From positions 2,809,174 through 2,873,173 of the forward strand of contig NZ_NXGA01000001.1 in the NCBI RefSeq assembly GCF_002802965.1: a stretch of DNA of 64,000 nucleotides, given 5' to 3'. This stretch comes from Sporolactobacillus pectinivorans. Its GTDB lineage: Bacteria > Bacillota > Bacilli > Bacillales > Sporolactobacillaceae. The position numbers and the translations under genes are program-made. Positions 1 to 9,534 of the stretch are shown one piece after another. How positions within the stretch are numbered: position 1 is the stretch's first letter; every line of letters begins with the position of its first letter. The notes beneath the pieces were generated by a model that worked only from the letters and a program-made list of their open reading frames with translations, did not search any database and was not told the origin of the DNA.

Positions 1-623
1 TCTGAGCGCTGACTGCCTATTTGCTGAGTGTCGTCCGAGCACTCCAACCGCAAGCCCGCGTGATTGCCACATCATACGGCCGCATCGTCCCTGAAGCATT
101 GATCAACACCCATTTATTCAATGAGCGGCAGACCATTATAGACTCCGACGATACGGAAGATCTCAGCACTTTCCGGCAAAACGAAGCAGACCGGGCCGGT
201 ATCCGCTCGTTTGTCTATCGCAGACGTCATCCGTTCCATCCGCTTCGACTTGATAACTGGCTCGATCTGTGGCCAAAGGAAATTATCCGCTGCAAAGGAG
301 TGATGTGGCTAGCTACACAGCCGTTGACTGTATTTAAAATATCTCAATCTGGCCGAGCCATGGATATTGCCCCCGTCGGTTACTGGATCGCGACACTGAA
401 GCACGATGAGATTCAAAAAATGCTTCGAATTCGCAAAGGACTGAGCGACATCTGGGATCCGCGTTTTGGTGATCGAATGATTGAATTGGTTTTTATTGGG
501 AAAAACATGGACCGTGAGAAAATCATCAACGAGCTCGATCATTGCCTGTACCAGGACGGCGAAGTTGTCGATTTTCAGCAAGATCCCTTCCGTCTTTCCC
601 CGGTAGTAACGGCAACGCAGTAA
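1..623 (+). pseudogene. C-terminal part of a COG0523/CobW-type GTPase (zinc chaperone, YciC/ZagA-like), apparently frameshifted
   Basis: The readable 200 residues match the C-terminal half of COG0523 metal-chaperone GTPases: a segment reading RRHPFHPLRLDNWL, then a GVMWLATQP strand and a terminal substrate-interaction domain. Family members are about 400 aa, with a GTPase domain that would lie left of the window. In the frame of the C-terminal half there is a TGA at 3-5, while the next frame reads LSADCLF up to about base 22, the kind of residues expected just before VVRALQP. This suggests a frameshift at about 20-26 or a degraded gene. A genuine short gene starting at TTG 21 is the alternative, but I see no ribosome binding site for it. 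YciC/ZagA-type proteins deliver zinc under limitation and are usually Zur-regulated; no promoter is visible here. Confidence 0.6.
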
Positions 624-702
624 AAGGCACGTCAATATCTGGACATTGATCGACAGTTCAGGTGGAAGAACACACTGAAAAGCAAAGCAGACAAAATAAA
701 AA

Positions 703-747
703 TAATCCGCGTCCCAAGCCTGCTGCCTGAAGCGGATTACTTTTTTG
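703..747 (+). terminator. Rho-independent terminator of the COG0523 gene
   Basis: TAATCCGC (703-710) pairs with GCGGATTA (732-739) and is followed by a run of T. It lies 80 bases after the stop codon. Confidence 0.75.
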
Positions 748-764
748 TGCTCTTCTATACTATA

Positions 765-2365
765 GAGAGTGAAAAGTTCTGTGTAAATAAACAAAAGGAT
801 AACCCCTAAATGGGATTTTATGGTATCCTCTCTTTACCACAAGCGAGGAGAAAAATCACCTAGGGTTATCGTGTTTCTAGTTTACCCTGTCTCAGTGTGA
901 TTGACTAGGGCCATGTTAAAATATATTGATTCCGTACTTCTGTTGTTCCGTTCCCGTTTCCATAGATTCGCTGCGTTTCAATGGTTTGTTGTGATTATCA
1001 CCGGTCTGATGATTCGTTCCGACTGTCTCGGTGTCACCTCTGTGATTCGTGACTTAGCGCTTCATCCGAAGGGGTATGAATCCATGATTCATTTTTTCCG
1101 TTCCTCCGCCTGGTCTCTGGATGAGCTGCGTCACCAGTGGTTGCGTGTTGTTCTCAAGGTTGCACCGCTCAGACGGGAGGGTGAAGCGGTCATTCTTGTT
1201 GGGGACGGCGTTAAACAGGCGAAAGAAGCACGCTTCATGCCCGGTGTGAAGAAACTGTATCAGGAATCCGAGGATGTGTCCAAGTCTGCCTTCATCTTTG
1301 GGCATCTCTGGGGATCCGTTGGCCTTCTCATTGGAGACGCCGGAAAAACGTTTTGTCTGCCACTCTCTCTTCGTCTTCATGATGGTATTCAGACGATTCA
1401 CCAGTGGGAAAATGACGGTGAAGCACAGGGCTCCCATGTCGTGCAGATGATTGATCAAGGATTTTCAGCCGCTCGAGTGTTGGGGCGCGCGTTGTTTTTA
1501 CTCGATCGCTATTTCTTGTCCGTGCCTGCCCTCCGTCGTTTGAATCAGCGGAATCAGGAAGAGCGCACGCGATTGGATCTGGTCACCAAAGCCAAAACTT
1601 CCTGTGTGGCTTATGAACATCCCGTTCAAACTGGAGGCCGGGGACGTCCACGAAAGAAAGGAACCCGTCTCAAAGTGAACACGTTGTTTGACACGCAAGC
1701 GAATCAATTCCAGGCCACCCGCCTGTCGCTGTACGACAAAGAAGAGAGGATATCCTATCTCTGTCGGGATCTGCTTTGGGGTCAGGGACTGTATCAAGAC
1801 CTGCGCTTTGTGCTCGTGGTCATGGGTGGACGACGATCCATTCTGGTCAGTACGGATCCATCCCTGGAACCGGAGACCATCATCCGACTATACGCACGTC
1901 GCTTCACCACGGAAACGACTTTTCGCGCGCTGAAACAGTCACTCGGTGCTTTTACCTATCATTTTTGGAGTCGGTCAATGCCCAAATTGAACCGTTATCG
2001 CAAATCGGATGAAGCCGAACCGTTGGATCAAGTGACCGAAGAAAACGTGCAAAAACGAATTTGTCAAACCGTCAAAGCCATCGAAGGTTTTATGATGTGC
2101 AGTTGCATCGCAATGGGCCTACTTCAAATGATTGCGTTGCGCAAGGAAAACAAACGACAAAACAAAGCTTTTCGTTTTTTACGGACACCGTCCAAGAGAG
2201 CAGCCTCAGAGGCAACGATTATGGCCTATTTACGTCAGACGATTTTTCAACGGTTTGCACAAAATCAGCATTTAACCATAACGCAAATAATTCAAGAAAA
2301 GCAGGAAACACCTGAGGTACATGACGAGTTACTGATTTCTTAGTGGTTTAAAACTTTTGACTGTC
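765..2365 (+). mobile_element. IS4-type insertion sequence, about 1.6 kb
   Basis: A single transposase gene is bracketed by imperfect inverted repeats: GAGAGTGAAAAGTTCT at 765-780 against the complement of 2350-2365, 13 of 16 bases matching. Just outside, TATACT occurs on both sides in inverted orientation. I could not fix the exact ends or a target duplication. Inside the left end, GATAACCC (about 799-806) and GGGTTATC (about 863-870) form a second dyad in the transposase leader. Confidence 0.6.
913..2343 (+). CDS. IS4-family DDE transposase
   Basis: About 476 aa, full-length and uninterrupted. The sequence has the IS4-type layout: a first acidic residue in LVGDGVKQ, a second in FLLDRYFLS, and the C-terminal signature YARRFTTETTFRALKQ with the catalytic E. 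This DDE enzyme would catalyse cut-and-paste movement of the element around it. The start is taken as ATG 913, although TTG 901 is also open; neither has a strong Shine-Dalgarno. The gene is probably expressed from the IS leader. The subgroup within IS4 is not certain. Confidence 0.85.
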   Translation: MLKYIDSVLLLFRSRFHRFAAFQWFVVIITGLMIRSDCLGVTSVIRDLALHPKGYESMIHFFRSSAWSLDELRHQWLRVVLKVAPLRREGEAVILVGDGVKQAKEARFMPGVKKLYQESEDVSKSAFIFGHLWGSVGLLIGDAGKTFCLPLSLRLHDGIQTIHQWENDGEAQGSHVVQMIDQGFSAARVLGRALFLLDRYFLSVPALRRLNQRNQEERTRLDLVTKAKTSCVAYEHPVQTGGRGRPRKKGTRLKVNTLFDTQANQFQATRLSLYDKEERISYLCRDLLWGQGLYQDLRFVLVVMGGRRSILVSTDPSLEPETIIRLYARRFTTETTFRALKQSLGAFTYHFWSRSMPKLNRYRKSDEAEPLDQVTEENVQKRICQTVKAIEGFMMCSCIAMGLLQMIALRKENKRQNKAFRFLRTPSKRAASEATIMAYLRQTIFQRFAQNQHLTITQIIQEKQETPEVHDELLIS

Positions 2366-2769
2366 CAGTATACTGTTGTCGAGGACAATTAATGGATACG
2401 TTTATTGTCATTTTCAGCCATGATAAACAGAATATCCATCCCATCACGATTAACGTTATCGCTACAGTTTGATCATTATGAAAAAGACTGTTGAGTTTAT
2501 CCTCTAGCGTTATCACATAAATACCGGCCACGATGATTTTGGCGTCCTTTCGATAGTCAAGCCTCCCTTTTTTTCAAAGCCCTTTTCACGATGAGGCGTC
2601 CTGTGGTTCATCTTCTCCGGATGAATTATCTGAACGTTTTTATCTGTACTGCATGCGCTTTTCATCAAGGGATCGGCTTATAATCGTTTAATGAACCCAG
2701 AAGAAGAGCTTCAACGCACCGTTGCAGGTTTGTGATCATTCAATATGAAAACAGCCTTGCAGATAACTC
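2366..2769. other. Intergenic region between the IS and the MFS exporter
   Basis: About 400 bases with no convincing gene. A minus-strand frame from GTG 2531 runs into the IS right end and encodes a hydrophobic 63-residue stretch. It has no well-placed ribosome binding site and may be the rest of a gene cut by the IS. I see no clear terminator for the exporter gene. Confidence 0.4.
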
Positions 2770-4215
2770 TTATTTATCCATTTCCTCCGATTGTATTGTT
2801 TTGCTTTTCACGTAAAAAAGTCTGAATGCAGTCAATGCAGCCCCGAGACAACAAATAGTGACCAGTATGAGGTAAACACTTTTCATGCCATAAACGAATA
2901 CGTCATCCCTTCCTTTGACGTAATCAGAAACATGGCTGTTTAACTTCCAACTCATAAAACGGTAGAGCAGCGTTGTTGAAAGCGTTATTCCTACAATTTG
3001 TCCGAGATTCCGCACCAGTGAGCTAACGCTGCCCACGATCCCGAGTTTATTCTTAGGGCAAGTGGACATAATCAAAGAATTATTCGCCGGTTGAAACAGC
3101 GATTGCCCCACAGCCATGATGGAAACAAAAATCGCGCAGGACATAATGGAGGAATGCTCGTAAAGCCTCGACATGAGGAAAAAACCTAAACCCATAATCA
3201 GCAGACCTGCCAGAGAAATCACTTCAGACCCGACCTTATCGGAAATAGTGCCGCACACCGGGGAAAGGAATGCTAGAATCAGCGGAGACAGTATCAAAAA
3301 CAAGCCTGCCTGAGCCGGTGTCAGTTTCAGGGTATCCTGGAGGTAAAATGGAAGCAGGATAATGGATGCGGCAATACAGACGAATGAAGTGAGTGCGCAG
3401 ATAAGGTATAATAAAAATTGTGTGTTTTTAAATATCTTTAGTTCAAGGAGGGGTTGCCCGTGCTTCTTTTCCATCCCGATAAACAATGCGATTAAAATAA
3501 GCGCTAAAAGGATTGCCGTCAGGATATACGGATTCGCAAAACCTGTTTTTTGTGCCTCAATCAGCGCCCCAAACAATAAAAGCGTTCCTCCAAACTGGAG
3601 CACTGCACCTATTTTGTCCATTTTTCCACCACTTGATTCACTTTTGGGCAGGTACTTAAGCCCGAGCAGAAAAACAATTATACCCATTGGCACATTAATC
3701 CAAAAGATGAAATTCCAACTCAGTGCCGATAGGATAAAACCACCAGTCGAAGGTCCAATCATGTTTCCAAGCGCAACTGCTGCAATCAAAATGCCCAGTG
3801 CCTTGCCCCGACCTTCCCTTGGAAATAATTCTGTTATAATTCCTTGATTGTTTGCCATATAGGCGGAAGCCCCGATCCCTTGGACAAAACGGGAAACAAC
3901 GAGGGGAGTGAAGGAATGGCAGAGTCCGCACAGTAAGGAAGCTATGGTGAACAAAACCGTCCCGCATTGAAATACTTTTGATTTCCCGATGATATCCCCA
4001 AGCCGTCCAAAAAATAGGAGTGTAGCGCATATGATAATGGAATAGCTTGCAACCACCCATTCAACGGAGGATAGCGGAACGCCCATTTTGCTAGACATCA
4101 CAGGCAACGCCACATTCACAATACTGGAATCCAGCGTGGCCATAAAAGTCATGGCGACAACGACAAACAGAGTTATTCCCTTTTTGTTGCCGCGATTTGA
4201 AACTGCTTCTTGCAT
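2770..4215 (-). CDS. MFS transporter, DHA2 (EmrB/QacA) family, 14-TM drug exporter
   Basis: 481 aa, about 14 hydrophobic segments, the normal length for proton-antiport multidrug exporters of the DHA2 family. Visible motifs are D1 around D29 (LDSSIVNVALP), motif A in the first loop (GRLGDIIGKSKVF) and antiporter motif C (GNMIGPSTGGFI). It would act in the cytoplasmic membrane, exporting hydrophobic or cationic compounds; the substrate cannot be read from sequence. It is divergently paired with an AraC-type regulator starting 143 bases away, the usual layout for an inducible exporter. Confidence 0.88.
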   Translation of the reverse strand: MQEAVSNRGNKKGITLFVVVAMTFMATLDSSIVNVALPVMSSKMGVPLSSVEWVVASYSIIICATLLFFGRLGDIIGKSKVFQCGTVLFTIASLLCGLCHSFTPLVVSRFVQGIGASAYMANNQGIITELFPREGRGKALGILIAAVALGNMIGPSTGGFILSALSWNFIFWINVPMGIIVFLLGLKYLPKSESSGGKMDKIGAVLQFGGTLLLFGALIEAQKTGFANPYILTAILLALILIALFIGMEKKHGQPLLELKIFKNTQFLLYLICALTSFVCIAASIILLPFYLQDTLKLTPAQAGLFLILSPLILAFLSPVCGTISDKVGSEVISLAGLLIMGLGFFLMSRLYEHSSIMSCAIFVSIMAVGQSLFQPANNSLIMSTCPKNKLGIVGSVSSLVRNLGQIVGITLSTTLLYRFMSWKLNSHVSDYVKGRDDVFVYGMKSVYLILVTICCLGAALTAFRLFYVKSKTIQSEEMDK

Positions 4216-4276
4216 GCTCAGTCAACTTCTTTCAATTATGTATAGTATTATTTTGCTGTTTAGATGCCCCCTTACT

Positions 4277-4288
4277 TATTCTAGAATA
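4277..4288. promoter_or_regulatory. Palindrome between the exporter and AraC-type genes
   Basis: TATTCTAGAATA is a perfect 12-bp palindrome in the 143-bp divergent promoter region. It is a candidate operator for the adjacent regulator, but a short AT-rich palindrome can arise by chance. Confidence 0.3.
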
Positions 4289-4358
4289 GCTTTATAAATT
4301 GATAGATAAAAGAACTGTGTTGCTGACTTTTTGCACGATATTGATATGAGGTGAACAA

Positions 4359-5240
4359 ATGAGAGATTCAAATACGTATTTATACAGAGCAATGCCGAAC
4401 ACCAATTTCTGCGTCGATGTTTTCTTAAAAAATGACATAAAGCGTGGTGAGAACTACAAAAGACACTGGCATGAACAATTGCAACTCTATTATTTTGTTG
4501 AAGGCAAGGCGATTCTTGAATGCGGCCACAATCGCTTCGAAGTGTCATGCGGTAACGTTGCCGTAGTCAACAGCAACGAATTGCACTATCTGGAAAGCCT
4601 TTCCGACGACCTTGAATTTTATGTCATTCGTATTGATCCCACCTTCCTTTTCAGCAATCAAGTCGACCTATTACAGACGAAATATTTTGCTCCGCTGGCT
4701 CAGAACCATATTGCCTTTCAAAACCTGATTGAAAACGATGCGCAGATAGTGGATTATGTCACAAAAACGATTCAGGAATATTTTACAAAAGAAACCGGCT
4801 ACGAACTTGCCATAAAGGGATCCATTTACCAGTTGATTGTACTGTTGATGCGCAGGTATGTTGGTAAAATTTTGACAAAAAATGAGTTTGAGGAGAGAGC
4901 CCGTACGCTGAAACGTTACGAAGATGTTTTTCAGGCCATCGAAAACAATTACGTCGAAAAAATCAGTTTAAAGGAACTGGCAGACAGCGTGAATATAAGT
5001 ACTTACCATTTCTGCAGGACATTTAAACAAATGACCGGAAAAACGACAACTGAATACATTAATGGGGTGCGGCTTGAAAAAGCAGTCTGCTTTCTGGAGC
5101 AGACAAATCTGAATATCACCGAAATTGCACAGAAATGCGGCTTTGACAGTGTGAATTATTTCAGTCGCCTCTTCAGAAAGCACTATAACACGTCCGCAAC
5201 CAAATTCAGGAGAACTCATACTGGACAGTTTTCCACATAA
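4359..5240 (+). CDS. AraC-family transcriptional regulator with N-terminal cupin
   Basis: 293 aa. The N-terminal half (about 25-110) reads as an AraC ligand-binding cupin, with the RHWHEQLQLYYFVEGKA segment typical of this fold. The C-terminal 100 residues are a double helix-turn-helix: first SLKELADSVNISTYHFCRTF, then the signature NITEIAQKCGFDSVNYFSRLF. A ligand-responsive activator is expected, and the divergent DHA2 exporter is its most likely target. The start ATG is preceded by GAGGTG. Confidence 0.9.
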   Translation: MRDSNTYLYRAMPNTNFCVDVFLKNDIKRGENYKRHWHEQLQLYYFVEGKAILECGHNRFEVSCGNVAVVNSNELHYLESLSDDLEFYVIRIDPTFLFSNQVDLLQTKYFAPLAQNHIAFQNLIENDAQIVDYVTKTIQEYFTKETGYELAIKGSIYQLIVLLMRRYVGKILTKNEFEERARTLKRYEDVFQAIENNYVEKISLKELADSVNISTYHFCRTFKQMTGKTTTEYINGVRLEKAVCFLEQTNLNITEIAQKCGFDSVNYFSRLFRKHYNTSATKFRRTHTGQFST

Positions 5241-5655
5241 ATCGTCTTAGTTTTGTTTATAATCTTTAAACTGACTCCTAACTTGTATAATTAAAAAATG
5301 CATTTTTAGAATTCACTCTACTATCAAAAAAACTTTCCACATGCAGAAACTCTTCACACATTCTGGGGAAAATAACGGAAGCCCCTTCTTTATGTATCAA
5401 ATTGGATAATATTCTCCATATAATCCAATCACAAAGATCTTCCTATTATAGACCGCCGTTTCATCATAATAATTCAATGATACAGGAAAAGGGCAGCATT
5501 TTTCAATTTGCGTGAAAATGGTGCCCTTTTATCTTCCATACATCTTTATGATTCACTGACTGCCAATGATTTTACTATTTGCCGCCAATTATATTTTCGT
5601 ACCATAGAATTTCATATTTTATAGAAGCGTTCCGTAACGTAACCCGGTTGTTGCC
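5241..5655. other. Intergenic region with a bidirectional terminator
   Basis: About 415 AT-rich bases between the convergent AraC-type and aspartase genes. The only clear element is the terminator listed separately. Confidence 0.5.
5487..5530. terminator. Bidirectional Rho-independent terminator
   Basis: AAAAGGGCA...CATTTTTCA pairs with TGAAAATG...TGCCCTTTT, giving A-run/T-run symmetry on both strands. It lies between convergent genes, so it could serve both the AraC-type gene and aspA. Confidence 0.8.
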
Positions 5656-7101
5656 TCATTTATGCTTCGAAGTATCATAACCCAACTGCTTTTCACCTGA
5701 AATGCCTGGATTTGTCATTTCATACGGGTCGAGAATGATGTCTAATTGCTCTCTTGTCAATACATGATGTTCCAGACAAAGCTGGCGGATTGACTTCTCT
5801 GATAAAAGCGCTTCACGTGCCAGTTTTGAGGATATTTCATAACCCAGGTAGGGACTAATTGCGGTGATAATTCCAATACTCTTTTCAACATATGATTTCA
5901 TTGTATCCTCATAAGGCTCAATTCCAACCAAACAGTATTTTGTAAAAGATTGAAAGACATTGTTCATCATATTGATTGATTGCAGTAAGTTAAAAACTAA
6001 CACAGGTTCCATGACATTTAATTCGAGTTGTCCAGCTGCCGAAGCTAAAGAAATCGACAGATCATTCCCGCTCACCTGAAACGCAACCTGATTAATGACT
6101 TCCGCCATTACAGGATTCACTTTCCCAGGCATAATGGATGATCCAGGTTGCCGGGAAGGAAGTTTGATTTCGTGAAAACCTGAACGCGGACCGGAAGCCA
6201 TTAATCGCAGGTCATTTGCAATTTTCGACATATTGATCATACATATTTTCAAGACAGAAGAAACTTCAGTGTATGCATCAGTATTTTGTGTGGCATCCAC
6301 TGAATGGCCAGCGTGACGGATGTCAAGCTGGCTGATTTCTCTCAAATGTTTGACCACTGACTCTGTGTAATGCGGATCAGCGTTTAATCCGGTACCGACT
6401 GCTGTGGAACCAATGTTTACATAAAACAAAGGATGGCTGGATTCTTTAATCCTTTGCATGTCCCTTTCAATGACATGACTATAAGCAGCAAATTCTTGAC
6501 CTAACCGAATCGGGACAGCATCCTGAAGATGCGTTCTCCCCATTTTGATAACACGATTGAAATCACGAGCCTTTTTCTTGAACTCATCCAGCATTATACC
6601 CATAGTATAAAGCAGATTTCCTAAGAGCCTGATGACTGCCAAATGAGTGGAAGTAGGGAATGAATCATTTGTGGACTGCGCCATGTTCACATGACTGTTC
6701 GGACTTACGATTTCATAATTTCCTTTTTCTTCATCCATAATTTCAAGCGCACGATTGGCAATCACTTCATTGACATTCATATTAATTGAAGTTCCCGCGC
6801 CGCCTTGGATCGGATCCACGATGAATTGGTCTTTCAATTTCCCTTCAATGATTTCCGTGGCTGCCTGAACAATCGGTTGCCCTATGATAGGATTCAGATG
6901 ACCCATATTCATATTGGCTAGCGCTGCAGACTTCTTAACCATAGCAAATGCCTGAATCAAAACTTCGCTGATTCTATATCCTGTGATCGGAAAATTTTCA
7001 ACAGCTCTCAATGTCTGTATGCCGTAATAAGCATCAATAGGAACTTGCTTCGAGCCAAGAAAATCATGTTCAATCCGAAATTTGGGCATTGTTTGTGCCA
7101 C
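5656..7101 (-). CDS. aspA: Aspartate ammonia-lyase
   Basis: 481 aa, the usual length. It catalyses L-aspartate to fumarate plus ammonia and is expected to be a cytosolic tetramer. The fumarase/aspartase signature GSSIMPGKVNP is at about residues 317-327, with the flexible catalytic serine loop, and the N-terminal part has GAGTSINMNVNEV. The aspartase-type GGAGTS context favours aspartase over class II fumarase. It is the last gene of a minus-strand operon behind pxpA, 103 bases downstream of it, with a small dyad (TTCACTT, 7146-7152; AAGTGAA, 7168-7174) in the gap. In this context it would feed amino-acid carbon into the TCA pool. Confidence 0.9.
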   Translation of the reverse strand: MAQTMPKFRIEHDFLGSKQVPIDAYYGIQTLRAVENFPITGYRISEVLIQAFAMVKKSAALANMNMGHLNPIIGQPIVQAATEIIEGKLKDQFIVDPIQGGAGTSINMNVNEVIANRALEIMDEEKGNYEIVSPNSHVNMAQSTNDSFPTSTHLAVIRLLGNLLYTMGIMLDEFKKKARDFNRVIKMGRTHLQDAVPIRLGQEFAAYSHVIERDMQRIKESSHPLFYVNIGSTAVGTGLNADPHYTESVVKHLREISQLDIRHAGHSVDATQNTDAYTEVSSVLKICMINMSKIANDLRLMASGPRSGFHEIKLPSRQPGSSIMPGKVNPVMAEVINQVAFQVSGNDLSISLASAAGQLELNVMEPVLVFNLLQSINMMNNVFQSFTKYCLVGIEPYEDTMKSYVEKSIGIITAISPYLGYEISSKLAREALLSEKSIRQLCLEHHVLTREQLDIILDPYEMTNPGISGEKQLGYDTSKHK

Positions 7102-7204
7102 CTTTTAAAGTGATATTCGGTATTGGTTCCCGCATTTATACTGTCTTCACTTGGATCACCAGAGTCTAAGTGAAAAGCTCCGCCTTTCCATTAACACTTA
7201 TGAA

Positions 7205-7975
7205 TTAATTAATCCAATCTCCCAATCTACGAATTTCAATTTCTGCGCTCATCAAAGCATTTTTAATTTGTTTAGCGAGTTGTAGAGAACCTGGTGTATC
7301 CCCATGAAGCAATAATGAGTGACCGTTGACTTCAATCTCCTTGCCTGTGATCGATGTTACTTTTCCTTCATTAACCATTCGAATCACTCTTTCAACGACG
7401 GTATCCGGATCGCGAATGACTGCGTGTGGATTGCTTCTTGCGACCAAGGTCCCATCATCGTTATAAGTACGGTCAGCAAATATGGTGTAAGCAACTCTCA
7501 GGCCCTTTTTCTTCGCTGCTTCAGCTAATTCACCTGGCATGGTAACGACGATCAGAGATGGGTCAAACATGGCAATACCCTCTGCAATAGCCTTCGCATA
7601 TCTCTGATCCACAACAGAAAAATTTCCTAATTTTCCATGAGGAGTAACATGCTGTAATTCTCCACCATATGCCTTGACAAAAGCATGAAGAGCACCGATC
7701 TGATAAAGAATATCTGTCGTGACTTCCCATGAAGACAAATCCATTGCTCTTCTTCCAAAACCAACTAGATCGGGAAAGCCAGGATGTGCACCGACACCAA
7801 CATTATTTTCAATAGATTTTTCAACAGCACTCGCCATTGTACGAGGATCCCCTGCGTGAAAACCGCAGGCAATATTGGCCGAACTGACTAGCGCCAACAA
7901 ACTTGAGTCGTCCGCTATACTGTAAGACCCAAAACCTTCTCCAAGGTCTGAGATGATATCAAGATATTTTTTCAA
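7205..7975 (-). CDS. pxpA: 5-oxoprolinase subunit A (LamB/YcsF family)
   Basis: 256 aa, typical length. The N-terminus DIISDLGEGFGSY and the SANIACGFHAGDPRTM motif are hallmarks of LamB/YcsF proteins, and LLHGDTPGSLQLA is the C-terminal signature. Family knowledge: PxpA acts with PxpB and PxpC to cleave 5-oxoproline at the expense of ATP, in the cytosol. Here PxpB and PxpC are 9 kb away in a second operon, while pxpA sits between an MFS transporter and aspA. The true substrate could be another lactam or cyclic amide. Confidence 0.88.
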   Translation of the reverse strand: MKKYLDIISDLGEGFGSYSIADDSSLLALVSSANIACGFHAGDPRTMASAVEKSIENNVGVGAHPGFPDLVGFGRRAMDLSSWEVTTDILYQIGALHAFVKAYGGELQHVTPHGKLGNFSVVDQRYAKAIAEGIAMFDPSLIVVTMPGELAEAAKKKGLRVAYTIFADRTYNDDGTLVARSNPHAVIRDPDTVVERVIRMVNEGKVTSITGKEIEVNGHSLLLHGDTPGSLQLAKQIKNALMSAEIEIRRLGDWIN

Positions 7976-8033
7976 GCCATTGCCTCCAATAAAACTTTAT
8001 TAGGAATAACTACCGGATCGTTTGTTTCCCCTA

Positions 8034-9437
8034 TCATATTTTAGTAGCCATCTCAGCTGTTTCCCCTTCCTCAGAATAAGCTTCATAACTGATTTCCTCA
8101 ATTGATTTCTGTTTTGTTTCAATCCCAATTGAAGCAATAACGACAGCGACCAAAATCATTAGAATACCGATAGCAAGAAAAACCTGCATTTCTCCATAGT
8201 CTGTTAAAATCCATGCGACACCGTACGGAGTAAAAATGGCTACAGCACGACCAATTGCTGTACAAAATCCGGTGCCTCTAAGTCGAATCTCTGTCGGCCA
8301 GAGCTCTGGAACGTATACTGCAGAAGCAAAGCAAACGTAGATATATAGGAAAGAAATCAGGAAAAATCCGAATATGACAATAGATATCGGCGATGTCTGC
8401 ACGGAGTAACAATAGCCGAGGAGCGCGATCATGCATAGGAGAATAACACCTAACCATTTACGGGGGAATTTATCAATGATTCTTGTGGCAACAAATACTC
8501 CTAGAGGCGCCCCAAACAAAATAAGTGTCGTCATAAGCAACGAACTGGTGATGGTTATCCCCTGTTTAATAAAAAGTGTGGGAATCCAGGTCGTTATCGT
8601 ATACAGTGATATATTCATACCGATTAAAACACTGATCCCTAAAATAGTGCGTTTTAATAACGGTTTTTTAAACAGCATCGAAAATGCGATTTTTTGTTTT
8701 TCCTGACCCTGATACTGATCTACTGCCGGAGGTAATTGAACGCCCTTATCGCTTTCAATTTCTTTTTCAACGACTGACAAAATCTGATCAGCTTTATTTG
8801 AGTATCCGCGTGATGCATACCAGCGAGGCGATTCTGGCATATTTCGTCTCGCAAGCCACACAAGAAGAGCGGCGATTCCAGCAATGACAAACATCGCGCG
8901 CCAGCCAATATCCGGTCCAAGTGCTGGCATAACAAAATATCCAATCAGTGTGGCTACCGGTGGTGCACAATTGCCTACAAGAGAAAGTGTTGCAATCCAT
9001 TTACCACGGGCTTTTGACGGTAAAAATTCCGTAAATGTTGAAAAACCGACAACAATCTCCGCCCCAAGTCCTATACCAATGACTCCGCGAAGGAAAATAA
9101 GAATCATCATACTGGTAGAGAGTGCCGCCAGAATAGAAGCAACACCAAATAATAACAAGTTGAATTGATAAGCTACTTTTCTTCCAAAGCGATCACCAAC
9201 GAATCCGGCTAATATAGAGCCAATAAAGAGACCAGCCAATGTGGCTGAAGAGAAAGCCGCATTATAGTAGTTGTTCGACCAGCCTGTTTTTACAAGCTGT
9301 GCCAATACAATTCCGCTGATATAATTATCGAATCCATCAATCAGTAATCCCATCCCAATCAACCAAAAAAGCCGACGATGCCATTTTGAAATGGGTAAAC
9401 GATCAAGACGCGCTCCAATTTCATTAATTTTAGTCAC
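8034..9437 (-). CDS. MFS transporter, sugar/metabolite-proton symporter type
   Basis: 467 aa from a GTG at 9437, chosen because it follows AGGGGGT at good spacing; longer in-frame starts lack a ribosome binding site. About 12 membrane segments. Motifs include GFVGDRFGRKVAYQF in the first loop and PESPRWYASRG between the halves, which are typical of the sugar-porter/aromatic-acid symporter branch, so uptake is more likely than export. It lies between pxpA (58 bases) and an alcohol dehydrogenase, and probably imports the substrate of the pathway. Confidence 0.85.
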   Translation of the reverse strand: MTKINEIGARLDRLPISKWHRRLFWLIGMGLLIDGFDNYISGIVLAQLVKTGWSNNYYNAAFSSATLAGLFIGSILAGFVGDRFGRKVAYQFNLLLFGVASILAALSTSMMILIFLRGVIGIGLGAEIVVGFSTFTEFLPSKARGKWIATLSLVGNCAPPVATLIGYFVMPALGPDIGWRAMFVIAGIAALLVWLARRNMPESPRWYASRGYSNKADQILSVVEKEIESDKGVQLPPAVDQYQGQEKQKIAFSMLFKKPLLKRTILGISVLIGMNISLYTITTWIPTLFIKQGITITSSLLMTTLILFGAPLGVFVATRIIDKFPRKWLGVILLCMIALLGYCYSVQTSPISIVIFGFFLISFLYIYVCFASAVYVPELWPTEIRLRGTGFCTAIGRAVAIFTPYGVAWILTDYGEMQVFLAIGILMILVAVVIASIGIETKQKSIEEISYEAYSEEGETAEMATKI

Positions 9438-9534
9438 TAAGACGACCCCCTTATATTTGAATTTATCAACATATTTTGGATCCAATATCAATATTGATTG
9501 AATAAGTAGTCATTATCGTTGTAATTCGAAATAA

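Noticed and set aside
309..794. 161-codon minus-strand frame over the COG0523 gene
   Set aside because: Antisense to a recognised protein and runs through its terminator.
2340..2531. 63-codon hydrophobic minus-strand frame at the IS right end
   Set aside because: Weak start, no homology recognised and it overlaps the IS terminus; at best a remnant.
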